Below, piece after piece: positions 29,301 to 36,615 of a DNA stretch of 64,000 nt. The number at the start of each line of letters is the position of its first letter. The stretch's first letter is position 1. The notes below the pieces were generated by a model. The model saw nothing but the letters and a program-made list of their open reading frames with translations. It was not told the DNA's origin and did no database searches. The DNA comes from Rhodococcus sp. H36-A4 (GTDB lineage: Bacteria > Actinomycetota > Actinomycetes > Mycobacteriales > Mycobacteriaceae), in the NCBI RefSeq assembly GCF_027158005.1, contig NZ_JAPVLQ010000002.1:62001-126000 (forward strand). The letters run 5' to 3'. Both the position numbers and the translations under genes were made by a program.

Positions 29301-31762
29301 CCGAGGTGCTGACCTTCGCCGAGTTCGACGCCAGGTGCAATCAGCTTGCCCGCTACCTCATTTCGATCGGTGCAGGGCCGGATACTCTGGTCGCACTGGC
29401 GATGAGCCGGTCGATAGATCAGATCGTCGCCATGGCCGCGGTGGTCAAGGCCGGCGCGGGATATGTCCCACTCGACCCGAGCCACCCGGCCGAACGGATC
29501 GACCTGGTCCTGCACGCCGCACAGCCACTCTGTGTACTCACCACCAGCGAAGACGCGTTCGCCTCGGCAATCGAGGTCGATCGCCTCGATCTGACGGACT
29601 TCGACGCCGCAGTGGTGACCGACGTCGATCGACTCGCTCCGTTGCGTACCGACAACATCGTGTACGTGATGTTCACGTCGGGGTCCACCGGCCGACCCAA
29701 GGGCGTCACGCTCACGCACGGCGCCGTGGTCAACCAACTTCGCTGGTACGCCGAGCAGTACGACGTCACCTGCACGGACCGGCTCCTGGTTCTGACACCC
29801 GCCACCTTCGACATCTCGGTGTGGCAGTACTGGACGCCACTCGTCACCGGAGCTGCCGCAGTCCTCCACCGATCCGGACCGCTCGACACGGCTGCAGTGC
29901 GAGAGACGCTGGTGGAGAACCAGATCACAATCCTGTCGACGGTCCCGGCCGTCCTCGACGCACTCGTCCCCCACACCACCGTCACGCTGCCCGATTCTCT
30001 CCACCACATCCTGGCGATCGGCGAGACACTCCCTTCGACGCTGGCAGCGCGACTGCAGGCCTGGGCTGCAGTGCACAATCTGTACGGCCCGACCGAAGCA
30101 GCGGTATCGGTGACCGCCCATCACGTCGACTCCCCCGGAACGGGCGTGCCGATCGGCACACCAGAATGGAACACCCGGATTCACGTCCTCGACAAGCGCC
30201 TGCGGCCGACCCCGCCGGGCGTCGCCGGCGAACTCTACATAGCCGGAGACCAACTGGCCCGCGGATACCTCGGGCGGCCGGACATCACCTCCGATCACTT
30301 CGTGGCAGATCCGTTCGGCCCGGCGGGAAGCCGGTTGTACCGCACGGGTGATCTCGCTTTTTGGGGTCGCGACGGCGAGCTTCGTCATCTGGGCCGCAGC
30401 GACTTCCAGGTCAAGGTTCGTGGCTTCCGTATCGAGCTCGGTGACATCGAGAGCGCACTGACCGCTGTCCCCGGTGTGCGGCGCGCGGTCGTCGTGGCCG
30501 ATCCGGTCGGTCAGGACCGCCGGCTCGTCGCCTACGTCGTCGCCGACGAGAGTGCTCCTGCAGACCTCCCCGCCCAGCTGGCCCGGACACTGCCGTCGTA
30601 CATGATTCCGTCGACAGTGGTACGGCTCGACGAGCTTCCGACAAACGTCAACGGCAAGATCGATCGAACGAAGCTACCCGCGCCCACCACGGAGCGCTCG
30701 AGCTTCTCCCCGCCCGCGACCGCCACCGAAATCGTCGTTGCGCAGATGTACGCCGCGGTGCTCGACCCGTCGGAGCCCATCGGAGCGCAGGACGACTTCT
30801 TCGCCCTCGGTGGCAATTCACTGCTCGCCACACGTGTCGCCGACGCCCTCAGGACAGAGCTTTCAGTCGACGTCGCGGTCGCATGGATGTTCAGTGCTCC
30901 GACCGTCGAGGCGCTGGCTCGTTGCATCGACGACGCCGAATCCCGCTCTACCACTGATCCATTCGATACAGTTCTACCGCTGCAAACAGGAGCGGACGAA
31001 ACTCCGCTCTTCTGCATTCATCCGGCATCCGGGCTGGCATGGTGCTACGCCGGGCTTGCCGCGTCACTCGAATCGGGTCGGACCGTATACGGAATACAAT
31101 CCCCCGAATTGACCGGAACCAGAACGGCTCCCACCTCCCTGGACGAGGTAGCCCAGCTGTACACCGAGGAAATTCGCTCGGTTCGGCCACACGGGCCGTA
31201 CAACCTGCTGGGGTGGTCGTTCGGTGGATTCGTGGCCCACGCCGTCGCAGCGCGGCTGAGGCAGAGCGGCGAAGAAGTATCCCTGCTCGCGATGCTGGAC
31301 CCGGACATGGAATCCTGCGCACTCGCGACACCGGAACCGATGAGCGCCATCGGTTTCTTCGATGAGTTCGCACCGGTGCTCGGAATCGACGGTAGTCATG
31401 CCGACATCTCCGTCGAGCAAGCAGCACAACTGGTTCGGGACACCCTCGGCACCGACGCGGTACAGGGCGAGCACATCGAGCGGCTTGCGAACTCGTACAA
31501 CAACGCGCTCGGACTACTCGCCGGCTACCGACCACCCGTCTTCGACGGCGACATCGTGTTCTTCAGTGCACGAACCGAAGACACAGACGACGGCCGATCC
31601 CACGGCGCCGCGTCCAGTTGGGCGCCCTATGTCAGCGGGAAGATCTTCTCGCACGACGTCGACTCGATTCACGATCGCATGATGGAACCCACTGCACTGC
31701 AAACTATCTTGCGAGTGCTTAACGAACACCTCTCCAGCTTCGCATACGCCACTGCGTCCTGA
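20381..31762 (+). CDS. Three-module non-ribosomal peptide synthetase, C-A-T-E / C-A-T / C-A-T-TE
   Basis: A 3793-residue NRPS. I chose ATG 20381 (MNFSPETSS) because the C domain begins at once. Module 1: C (HHIALDG, His141), A (TSGSTG at 586), T (LGGDS, Ser966), E (HHLAIDGVSW at 1132; later FNYLG). Module 2: C of DCL type (SPLQEGLLFH; HHILLDG at 1601), A (TSGSTG at 2057), T (LGGNS, Ser2434). Module 3: C of LCL type (HHIAGDG at 2618), A (TSGSTG at 3099), T (LGGNS, Ser3480), TE (GWSFGG, Ser3613). The expected product is a D-aa1, L-aa2, L-aa3 tripeptide released by hydrolysis or cyclisation. The first C domain resembles that of EntF, implying that an acyl or aryl group is added in trans. By-eye specificity codes are DASDVGGVTK, DASVAAHIWK and DIWSLILVSK; none matches a code I know well. 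No MbtH, loading or tailoring gene is adjacent. All catalytic motifs look intact. Confidence 0.97.
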   Translation: MNFSPETSSTIFPLSAAQRGIWFAQHLAGDVPISIAQFVEIHGSIDVPRLVDAAMTAGREFGTGYLRLVEVDDMPMQTVDPDVDDSVPTVDFRHAPDPTAAAHAWMRAEYSSPLRMTTDRLVSMAVLQVGDDLVFWYSRIHHIALDGYGAMTLLKRCAELYTDGPGASASTAEDLHAIVDADEQYRASARFATDRDYWREHLAGLPDPVSLAGRSAPAAAHPRLQRGELEPATAARLAAVAADLQSSIAPVTVAAFAAYLARATDSAEVTLSLPVSARTTASLRRSGGMVANVVPLRLRCESHTSVADIVRSAQLELTGSLRRQRYRQEDIARDLGGEVSGFGPSVNMMMFDTRIMLGSCVGRLHVLTSGMIEDLFVNVYPGIGGSSTHLDFQANPALYSADELAGHHERFLTFLDRFLADPYAPVTRLAMTEDPAVHRGVEPGPMRTLPTILTDAAALRPDAVAIAWDTGEVTYRELDDRSNRLARLLIHRGAQPETAVAVVMSRSYESILAMWAVTKTGAAFVPVDPSYPRERIDHLLTDSHAGIVVDHAFPSTDLSGYSAAKVTDADRISPVRPHNAAYVIYTSGSTGTPKGVVVTHRGFADLIADGIERLALSSTSRMTHSYSPSFDASLSELLLTFGASATAVVVPPGLFGGEEFTELLRTQRVTHIDVTPAVLGTLNPRDLPQLTDVVVGGDACPPELLSRWAGDRRMFNGYGPTEMTVTSTFSAPMEVGESVTIGTPIRGTAALVLDRWLQPVPTGGTGELYLSGAGMARGYHNRPGVTAARFVADPYSPGERLYRTGDLVRWTRTGELEYAGRRDFQVKIRGFRIELGEVDAAISAAANTDFVSTLGHTTATGATVLVSYVVPAPGSEFDSASILAALSGTLPAYMVPSTIMVLDAVPMTPVGKVDRAALPAPVFDVGTSSRPPSTPRELALAELFQQVLGVDEVGAEDSFFALGGDSIISIQLVSRAKSAGIVFTARDVFERKTVAGLASVATDVVATPVLVELPGNAIGEVPTTPIVADMIETGHFRTYSQAVLITLPTGTEDETLISAAARLLDHHDALRSRLRETHEILPPGSIDARAVYTVATGDLDRALDHAADRLDPAEGTVIQFARVENKLWIVVHHLAIDGVSWRILLPDFATTAAGCTLAKTGTSLRRWAHGLAEHAVEHLSERSRWTTVAQTHDPLLGRRALDPDMDVDSTRAETMVTVPAALTDTLLTTVPDRFGCGPSEPLLTALAMAVSAWRNRSTTVVMMEGHGREQHVVPGADLSRTLGWFTTVFPVAFDTTDIDLADAFAGGVAAGAALKAVKETLASIPDHGISYGMLRHGLGVAEIAVTPQISFNYLGRARTADDTPWMPARFSSRRDSSMPLPAAVDINAVAEQVDATTTLAVTFGYASELFDPADIDALIELWLESLAAVALHAQAEATTRHTPSDFALVSTTQQEIDAWENEFPALSEVWPLSPLQEGLLFHAVFDADGPDSYIVQSVLTLAGTVDASRLRDAAQALLDRHDNLRVAFRELDCGPRQIVLDQLDVAWTERDLRGSGTTAQDVERIVESDRATRFDMAAPPLIRFTLIRTSEDSYRLLMTNHHILLDGWSTPLLIQELLTLYAAFDGVGGLRPARSYREYLAWLAAQDRDASRHAWHSALLGVQSPTLIAPAGRLAADTAGCEHSRSLGKDVTAALHSLTRTHGITINTAIQTAWAIMLSSLTGSTDVIFGGTVSGRPPALTGVEDMLGLFINTVPVRVRLDPRESLSSLMTRVQGEQASLLDHHYVGLSEIHEVAGLPELFDTMTVFESYPVDREALASSLDLAGMRVLDAVGKDATPYPLSLLIVPGESIEITLKYLNNAIDGDLALALLKKCIHLLTLIGTEPELPVIALDAHPHAAGIHGGPGTQVRTFAEILAYAVARHPDRTALSFQGTRMTYRELDETSARLAQALIERGARPETTVALAIPRSIESIVSLWAVVHTGAAFVPIDPSLPADRIESMLADCGAHLGLTVEGVLPTLSSDVTWLDAADRYPSVHTHCNVQTPHLDNLAYLIFTSGSTGKPKAVSVSHRGLSNFVFTQIEEFRVDADSRVLHFASPSFDASISEALMAFGSGATLVIAPSTVLAGEDLFDLIANEQVSHMVITPAALATVDPMDSVRVLAVAGEAPSHEVIDRWASGRIMLNHYGPTEATIWATGSAPLQPNSPVDIGVPIHGASILVLDSWLRPVADGVAGELYLAGPGLARGYHDRPELTSTLFVPHPLHSGVRMYRTGDVVRWDGLRLHYLGRADFQVKIRGFRVELGEVDAVLTEVDGIDFAITVGAQGPSGATVLVSYVLPAEAGADLERVRRHAEERLPGYMVPTLVQIIDSIPLTPVGKIDTKSLPAPDFSGRLRRYRAPRTPLETLVVDVFTEVLGIDTIGIDDSFFDLGGNSLVATRVVSRINNAANSSVALRDLFDSPTPASLATKVDRDGGTHPRRLTLLAGSRPHEVPLSSAQQRMWFLNRFDSASTAYNMPMAIRLTGSLDIGALERAVQDVIARHEVLRTVYPQTENGPVQVVLPAGHIRSLTPVQVSHSSLEAHIVDLASHRFDVTTDVPLRVTLFTLGDNEHVIVMVLHHIAGDGWSMGPLARDVMMAYSARLIGNAPDWAPLPIQYSDYALWQHELLGDEADSNSLAHRQVQYWTEALAEVPDLLDLPTDRPRPPQQSYRGGRVPFVVDAAMHARLVELARSQGTSMFMLLHCAFAVVLAALGDTEDVTVGSPIAGRGEQSLDELIGMFVNTLVLRTHVDLAAGFDALLAQTREDDLQAFAHADIPFERLVELLAPHRSTARHPLFQVGFSFENLGPTTFELPGLEASRVEIDAGISQFDLHLIVVESPGTGIEGWFTYASDLFDASTVESVGARLLKVLHAALDDPSVRVGDIDLLEPAEHELLSVTWNDTARAVPLLTLPQLIDHQVESTPDATAVVMAGTSEVLTFAEFDARCNQLARYLISIGAGPDTLVALAMSRSIDQIVAMAAVVKAGAGYVPLDPSHPAERIDLVLHAAQPLCVLTTSEDAFASAIEVDRLDLTDFDAAVVTDVDRLAPLRTDNIVYVMFTSGSTGRPKGVTLTHGAVVNQLRWYAEQYDVTCTDRLLVLTPATFDISVWQYWTPLVTGAAAVLHRSGPLDTAAVRETLVENQITILSTVPAVLDALVPHTTVTLPDSLHHILAIGETLPSTLAARLQAWAAVHNLYGPTEAAVSVTAHHVDSPGTGVPIGTPEWNTRIHVLDKRLRPTPPGVAGELYIAGDQLARGYLGRPDITSDHFVADPFGPAGSRLYRTGDLAFWGRDGELRHLGRSDFQVKVRGFRIELGDIESALTAVPGVRRAVVVADPVGQDRRLVAYVVADESAPADLPAQLARTLPSYMIPSTVVRLDELPTNVNGKIDRTKLPAPTTERSSFSPPATATEIVVAQMYAAVLDPSEPIGAQDDFFALGGNSLLATRVADALRTELSVDVAVAWMFSAPTVEALARCIDDAESRSTTDPFDTVLPLQTGADETPLFCIHPASGLAWCYAGLAASLESGRTVYGIQSPELTGTRTAPTSLDEVAQLYTEEIRSVRPHGPYNLLGWSFGGFVAHAVAARLRQSGEEVSLLAMLDPDMESCALATPEPMSAIGFFDEFAPVLGIDGSHADISVEQAAQLVRDTLGTDAVQGEHIERLANSYNNALGLLAGYRPPVFDGDIVFFSARTEDTDDGRSHGAASSWAPYVSGKIFSHDVDSIHDRMMEPTALQTILRVLNEHLSSFAYATAS

Positions 31763-31791
31763 AACTCGTCCTCGAACGAAAGAGAACTTTC

Positions 31792-32754
31792 ATGACTACC
31801 GAACTGTCCATCGAAGTATCGAATCTCCGTAAGTCCTTCGGCTCCGTGACCGCCCTCGCCGGAATCGACTTCGCTGCCGAACGAGGCGAGGTACTCGCCG
31901 TACTGGGCCCCAACGGGGCAGGCAAAACCACCACGGTCAGCGTCCTCGCCACTCTCGTGACCCCCGACAGCGGCGCCGCCCGCATCGCAGGCCACGACGT
32001 CGTCGCCGAGGCCGCCGCCGTCCGAGCCTCGATCATGCTGACCGGTCAGCACGCCTCTCTCGACGAAACACTGACCGGATTCGAAAATCTCGTCATGTTC
32101 GCCCGGCTGATGGGCCTCAGGCGCCACGCGGCGAAGCGTCGCGCAAACGAACTGCTGGCCGAGTTCGACCTCGCCGACGCCGCCGGGCGCCGCGTGGGTC
32201 GGTACTCGGGCGGGATGCGGCGACGGATCGACATCGCCTGCGGTCTGGTGGTTGCGCCGCAGGTGGTGTTTCTCGACGAACCGACCACCGGGCTCGATCC
32301 GCGCAGCAGACAGGCAGTGTGGGATCTCGTTGCGGGCTTCGCCGACCAGGGCATCACCACATTGCTCACCACGCAGTACCTCGAGGAGGCCGACGTGCTC
32401 AGCGACCGCATCGTCGTCGTCGATCACGGAACGGTCGTCGCGGAAGGCACATCCGCCGAGCTGAAAGCGCGCACGGGAGGCAGCTTCTGTGAAGTGGTAC
32501 CGCTGAATCCACACGATCTTTCCGCCGCCGCAGGAGTTCTACGATCGATGTGTCCGGACGGGCTCCTGTTCGATCCCGAATCCGATCACGTGTCGGTACC
32601 TGCACCCGACGGCGCCCGCACACTGACCGAGGTCCTGCGGCGACTCGAAGACGCACGGATCGAACTGGTCGACATCGCACTGCGACGGCCCTCGCTCGAC
32701 GAGGTCTTCCTCTCCCTCACCGGCCACCCCGTCACCGAGGCGGTGGCGTCGTGA
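31792..32754 (+). CDS. ABC exporter ATP-binding protein (DrrA family)
   Basis: 320 residues. Walker A GPNGAGKTT, signature YSGGMRRR, Walker B VVFLDEPTTGLDPRSR, and the H-loop region LLTTQYLEEAD typical of DrrA/daunorubicin-resistance ATPases, plus a C-terminal DUF4162-like tail (LDEVFLSLTG). It powers export by the two membrane proteins encoded next. The start lies 29 nt after the NRPS stop, with a GAAAGAGA site, so it is cotranscribed with the NRPS. Its stop overlaps the next start (GTGA). The inferred role is export of, or self-protection against, the NRPS product. Confidence 0.95.
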   Translation: MTTELSIEVSNLRKSFGSVTALAGIDFAAERGEVLAVLGPNGAGKTTTVSVLATLVTPDSGAARIAGHDVVAEAAAVRASIMLTGQHASLDETLTGFENLVMFARLMGLRRHAAKRRANELLAEFDLADAAGRRVGRYSGGMRRRIDIACGLVVAPQVVFLDEPTTGLDPRSRQAVWDLVAGFADQGITTLLTTQYLEEADVLSDRIVVVDHGTVVAEGTSAELKARTGGSFCEVVPLNPHDLSAAAGVLRSMCPDGLLFDPESDHVSVPAPDGARTLTEVLRRLEDARIELVDIALRRPSLDEVFLSLTGHPVTEAVAS

Positions 32755-33545
32755 CTGCGCCAGAGCAGTTCAGTGCTGTACAGCGGTCCAGTGCTTCACA
32801 GTGGTGGGTGCTTTCTGCGCGCCAACTGCGGACGGCCGTTCGTGGAGGTGAAGCGGTCACGGCGTTGATAGCACCGGTGGTCTTCACGGTCTGTTTCTAC
32901 GTTCCGCTGCAGAAGGTCATCTCCATGTTCGGCAACGGCGTCGAGAACTTCGGTCAATTTCTGATGCCGCTCATCGCATTACAGGCCATCGCGTTCACGG
33001 CAATCTCGGTGGCATTTCTCGCCGCGACCGACGCCGTGGACGGGATCAACACCCGGTTCGCCTCGATGCCCATCTCGCCCGGCGTTCCACTGGGATCGCG
33101 CGTCGCCACCGGCATGTCGAAGTGCTCGGTGTCCTCGGCAGTAGCACTCGGCTGTGGTCACGCCATCGGGTTCCGCTTCTCGGGCACCGCAGTCGACACT
33201 GCGATGTTCCTCGTTGTCCTCGTGCTCATCGGGCTTGCGCTCATTCTCGGCGCCGACATCATCGGAACTGCATCGAAGAGTCCCGAGGCCACCACTCAGA
33301 GTCTGATTCTCCCCCAACTCGTGCTCGGCATGCTTTCGAGTGGATTCGCTCCACTCGAGCAGTTCCCGACGTGGGTGCAGCCGTTCGTCCGCAACCAACC
33401 GGTCTCACAGTTCACCACCGCACTACGTGATCTGGCCGACGGCACGGCAACCCTGTCGACGATGACTCCCACCGCGCTGTGGCTCTTCGCGCTGCTGGCG
33501 ATCTGTATACCCCTGTCTCTCTTACTGAATACGAGGCGCTCATGA
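32751..33545 (+). CDS. ABC-2 type exporter permease (DrrB-like), first
   Basis: 264 residues from GTG 32751, overlapping the ATPase stop (GTGA); the longer frame upstream lies inside the ATPase gene. Six hydrophobic segments, with the ABC-2 signature region near FRFSGTA and the C-terminal PTWVQPFVRNQPVSQFTTALRDL, characteristic of the DrrB family. It forms a heteromeric channel with the following permease. It ends in an ATGA overlap with the next gene. Confidence 0.92.
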   Translation: MTAPEQFSAVQRSSASQWWVLSARQLRTAVRGGEAVTALIAPVVFTVCFYVPLQKVISMFGNGVENFGQFLMPLIALQAIAFTAISVAFLAATDAVDGINTRFASMPISPGVPLGSRVATGMSKCSVSSAVALGCGHAIGFRFSGTAVDTAMFLVVLVLIGLALILGADIIGTASKSPEATTQSLILPQLVLGMLSSGFAPLEQFPTWVQPFVRNQPVSQFTTALRDLADGTATLSTMTPTALWLFALLAICIPLSLLLNTRRS

Positions 33546-34330
33546 CCACTACGGAAAACTCCACCACGGTATTGGTTCCGCAGACCCTGCTTCAGAGCCA
33601 GAGATTGATGCGCCATCTTTTCCGAGACCCGATGTCCCTCGTGCAAGCTTTCCTCTATCCAGCAGCGATGCTGGTCATGCTCGACATCGTCCTGGGCCAA
33701 CAGGTCACCGCCTTCGCCGGACACGACTCGCTGTACGGGACGGTGCCGATGACCGCGCTGCTCAGCAGCATGCTCGGCGCGGTTGCCGGGGCCGTGACCC
33801 TCGGTCGCGAATGGGACGCGGGCATCCTCGCCCGATTCTGGGTGCTGCCGATCCACCGCGCATCCGGTCTGTCCGCGCGGGTGACCGCCGAGGCCACGCG
33901 AATTCTCGTCACCACCGTGATCATCTCGGCCGTCGGGGCTCTGCTTGGTTTTCGCTTCACCGGTTCGTTCCCGTCGGCACTGCTGTTCCTCGCGGTGCCG
34001 CTGATGTTCGGCATCGCATTCGCCACCGCCGTCATCGCCGCATCCTTCGCCCTCGGTAAGACCGCGCTCGTGGAATCGGTATCGCTGCTGTGCTCGTTGG
34101 CGATGTTCTTCAACCCAGGCTTCGTCCCACTGGCGGCCTATCCCACCTGGTTGCAGCCGTTCGTGGAGAACCAGCCGATGAGTTGCGCCATCGAGACCAT
34201 GACGGCAATTGCACTGGGAGAACCCGCAGGCACTCCACTGCTGAAAACGGCGGTGTGGTCCTCGATCATCTTCGCCGCGAGCGTCGTGCCTGCCTTGCGG
34301 GGCTTACGCCGGGCCACCCAGCCGAGGTGA
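33542..34330 (+). CDS. ABC-2 type exporter permease (DrrB/C-like), second
   Basis: 262 residues from ATG 33542, overlapping the previous stop (ATGA). Six hydrophobic segments; GFRFTGSFPSAL and YPTWLQPFVENQPMSCAIETM parallel the same elements of the first permease, so the two are paralogues. With the DrrA-type ATPase it completes an exporter of one ATPase gene and two permease genes. Very tight overlaps across the three genes indicate translational coupling. Substrate inferred to be the neighbouring NRPS peptide. Confidence 0.92.
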   Translation: MTTTENSTTVLVPQTLLQSQRLMRHLFRDPMSLVQAFLYPAAMLVMLDIVLGQQVTAFAGHDSLYGTVPMTALLSSMLGAVAGAVTLGREWDAGILARFWVLPIHRASGLSARVTAEATRILVTTVIISAVGALLGFRFTGSFPSALLFLAVPLMFGIAFATAVIAASFALGKTALVESVSLLCSLAMFFNPGFVPLAAYPTWLQPFVENQPMSCAIETMTAIALGEPAGTPLLKTAVWSSIIFAASVVPALRGLRRATQPR

Positions 34331-34396
34331 GGATTCGCTCACACTGCAGGCCGTAGTCGCCTCGGCACCGAACAGGTTTTCCGTACACTCGGTGGG

Positions 34397-35140
34397 ATGC
34401 TCATGACCCAGGCCGACGCGAAGGCATCTCGCCGACGCGGATTCCACGCGTACCTCGATGTTGCGGTCGTCGTTCTGGTGCTCGTCGGTACCAACCTGAT
34501 CGCGCACTTCACCACGGTATGGGCCAGCATCGCAACGGTACCCATCGCGGCCGTCATCCTCGTCGCACTGACTCGACGCCGCGGACTCGGCTGGGCCGAA
34601 CTGGGCCTGTCACCGAAGCAATGGAAGACCGGTTCGATCTACGCGCTCGGTGCCGTCGGACTCGTCGTCACCGTCGTTGCGATCGGAGCTCTGCTGCCGA
34701 TGACCAGGCCGTTCTTCATGGCGGATCGGTACGCCACCATCTCGGCTGCGCTCGTGGCGTCGATGATCGTCATCCCGTTGCAAACGGTCATCCCCGAGGA
34801 GTTGGCCTTCCGCGGCGTACTGCACGGCACGCTCGGACGCATCTATGGTGCCCGTGGCGTCTTCGCCGCCGGATCACTGCTCTTCGGCCTCTGGCATATC
34901 GCGTCGTCACTCGGACTGACCGCGGGCAATGCGGGGCTGAGCAATTTCCTCGGCGGCGGGGTGTTCGGTCAGATCGCAGGTATCGTGGCCGCGGTCATCG
35001 CGACAGCCGCCGCAGGCTTCGTCTTCACCTGGCTGCGACGCCGCAGCGGCAGTCTGATCGCCCCGATCGCGTTGCACTGGTCACTCAACGGCATCGGCGC
35101 ACTCGCCGCTGCGTTGGTGTGGCAAGCGTCGATGTCCTGA
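34397..35140 (+). CDS. CPBP-family intramembrane metalloprotease
   Basis: 247 residues, about seven hydrophobic segments, with the CPBP/Abi motifs EExxxR (IPEELAFRGVL), FxxxH (FGLWHIASS) and HxxxN-like (LHWSLNG). Bacterial members act as membrane proteases or bacteriocin/peptide self-immunity factors. It begins 66 nt after the exporter operon on the same strand, so it may be cotranscribed and protect against or process the exported compound. ATG 34397 or ATG 34403 are both possible starts. A family without proven substrate; immunity is an inference from position. Confidence 0.88.
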   Translation: MLMTQADAKASRRRGFHAYLDVAVVVLVLVGTNLIAHFTTVWASIATVPIAAVILVALTRRRGLGWAELGLSPKQWKTGSIYALGAVGLVVTVVAIGALLPMTRPFFMADRYATISAALVASMIVIPLQTVIPEELAFRGVLHGTLGRIYGARGVFAAGSLLFGLWHIASSLGLTAGNAGLSNFLGGGVFGQIAGIVAAVIATAAAGFVFTWLRRRSGSLIAPIALHWSLNGIGALAAALVWQASMS

Positions 35141-35223
35141 AATCAGCGCACTCCGGTCGCACGTATCCCATCCAGCGGAAATTCGACTCGCCCACACCCC
35201 AGAGCCTGGCACCGTGGACCGAT

Positions 35224-35730
35224 ATGACGATCAACGCGAGCGACGCATTCGACAAACTGCTGGCGATCGAGGAGATCAAGCAGCTCTTCGCCGCCCGCCT
35301 GCGATGTATGGACAACAAGGAATGGGACCGCTACGCGGGCTTCCACACCGACGACGTAGTCAGCGACTCATGGGCCAGTCCCGACGCTGCCCCGCAGACC
35401 GACGCCTCCAAAATCGGCAAACAGGTGACCGGTTCGCAGGCGTTGGCCGCGGCTATTCGGAGCACGCTCGACGGCGCGGTCACGGTTACCAGCGTGCACC
35501 ACGGCCACACCCCGGAGATCACGCTGACTTCGCCGACCACCGCCACGGGGATCTGGGCGATGGAGGACAAACTGTGGTGGACCAACACGGCCACCGGCAC
35601 GACCGAGCACCTTCATGGATACGGCCACTACCACGAGGAATACCGTCTGGAGGACGGTCGGTGGCTGATCAGCTACCGGAATCTGACCCGCCTGCGCGTC
35701 GATTCGACCCCTGGATTTCACGACCGCTAG
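35224..35730 (+). CDS. SnoaL-like (NTF2-fold) protein
   Basis: 168 residues, ATG 35224. The segment AIEEIKQLFAARLRCMDNKEWDRYAGFHTDDVV followed by HHGHTPEITLTSPTTATGIWAMED and GHYHEEYRLEDGRWLISYRNLTRLR is typical of SnoaL_4 domains, small cone-shaped alpha+beta barrels that act as cyclases, hydratases, isomerases or ligand binders. No catalytic assignment is possible. It is the last plus-strand gene of the NRPS/exporter run and is followed by a terminator, so it may be part of the biosynthetic locus or an unrelated neighbour. Confidence 0.85.
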   Translation: MTINASDAFDKLLAIEEIKQLFAARLRCMDNKEWDRYAGFHTDDVVSDSWASPDAAPQTDASKIGKQVTGSQALAAAIRSTLDGAVTVTSVHHGHTPEITLTSPTTATGIWAMEDKLWWTNTATGTTEHLHGYGHYHEEYRLEDGRWLISYRNLTRLRVDSTPGFHDR

Positions 35731-35750
35731 AGCCGAAAGACAGCGCCTGA

Positions 35751-35780
35751 CGGCATATGCGCGGGTCAGCGCACATGCCG
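35751..35780. terminator. Bidirectional hairpin between convergent genes
   Basis: A 12-bp stem (35751-35762 with 35769-35780, one mismatch), GGGTCA loop, between the ends of the SnoaL-like gene (plus) and the acyltransferase gene (minus). No long T-tract. It marks the right end of the NRPS locus. Confidence 0.55.
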
Positions 35781-35799
35781 CAGGTAGCGTGCTCAGGCT

Positions 35800-36552
35800 C
35801 TACTTGGACTTCTTCGCTTCCCGCGCAGCATTTCTCGCTGCAAGATCCTCGGCATCGAGCTTGTCTGCCTGCTCCAACGTGGGCGCGCTACCGCCGAGAC
35901 GAGCGGGAACCCAATAGGCGCCAGGCTCGTGGTCGTAATCTTCCTGCAGAGCCAGCAGCATCTCCTGCATCACCGAATGCAGCTTCTCGGTGAGCTCGCT
36001 CGGTGGACCGACCGGCTCGATAGGCTTGCCGACCGCAATGGAGATGGGAGTGTTGGTGCGCCCCAAACGCTTCGGGAAGCCCTTGGTCCAGACTCGCTGC
36101 GCACCCCAGATGACCGTCGGAATGATCGGCACGCCGGCCTCGATTGCCATTCTCGCCGCACCGGACTTGAATTCCTTGATCTCGAAGCTGCGACTGATAG
36201 TGGCCTCCGGGTACACCCCGACCAGCTCGCCCTTGCGCAGATCCGCGACGGCAGCCTGGTAGGAATCCGCACCTGCCCCGCGATCCACTGCAATGTGCTT
36301 CAGCGATCGCATGATCGGACCCGAGATCTTGTTGTCGAACACTTCCTTCTTGGCCATGAAGCGGATGTACCGCTTCACCGTGCGCACCGGCAGGCCGGCG
36401 TAGGTGAAGTCCAGGTATCCGGTGTGGTTGACGGCGATGACCGCGCCACCGGTGGCAGGGATGTTCTCCTCACCCACAACCTTGAATTTCAGGCCTTCCA
36501 GCGCGAAGACCACACGAGCGATGCCGATGACAGATCGATAGACGGGTTCCAC
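35800..36552 (-). CDS. 1-acyl-sn-glycerol-3-phosphate acyltransferase family protein (PlsC)
   Basis: 250 residues. The acyltransferase block I is NHTGYLD (HxxxxD catalytic pair), block III is VYPEATIS, with FKSGAARMAIEAGVPIIPTVIWG after it. It acylates lysophosphatidic acid or a related acceptor at the membrane and resembles the Rv3814c-Rv3816c group. A basic/alanine-rich C-terminal helix (LDAEDLAARNAAREAKKSK) follows. Single gene on the backbone, divergent from the lipoprotein gene. Confidence 0.92.
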   Translation of the reverse strand: MEPVYRSVIGIARVVFALEGLKFKVVGEENIPATGGAVIAVNHTGYLDFTYAGLPVRTVKRYIRFMAKKEVFDNKISGPIMRSLKHIAVDRGAGADSYQAAVADLRKGELVGVYPEATISRSFEIKEFKSGAARMAIEAGVPIIPTVIWGAQRVWTKGFPKRLGRTNTPISIAVGKPIEPVGPPSELTEKLHSVMQEMLLALQEDYDHEPGAYWVPARLGGSAPTLEQADKLDAEDLAARNAAREAKKSK

Positions 36553-36615
36553 AGTCCGCTAGCGTAGTCGCTGGAAGACCCAGGGGAGAAGACGCAGTCG
36601 GAAGGTCAGCTGTAG

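Noticed and set aside
20381..31762. Siderophore synthetase interpretation of the NRPS
   Set aside because: The first C domain is EntF-like, but there is no iron box, no DHB or hydroxylamine genes, and no iron-siderophore uptake genes nearby; kept only as a possibility.
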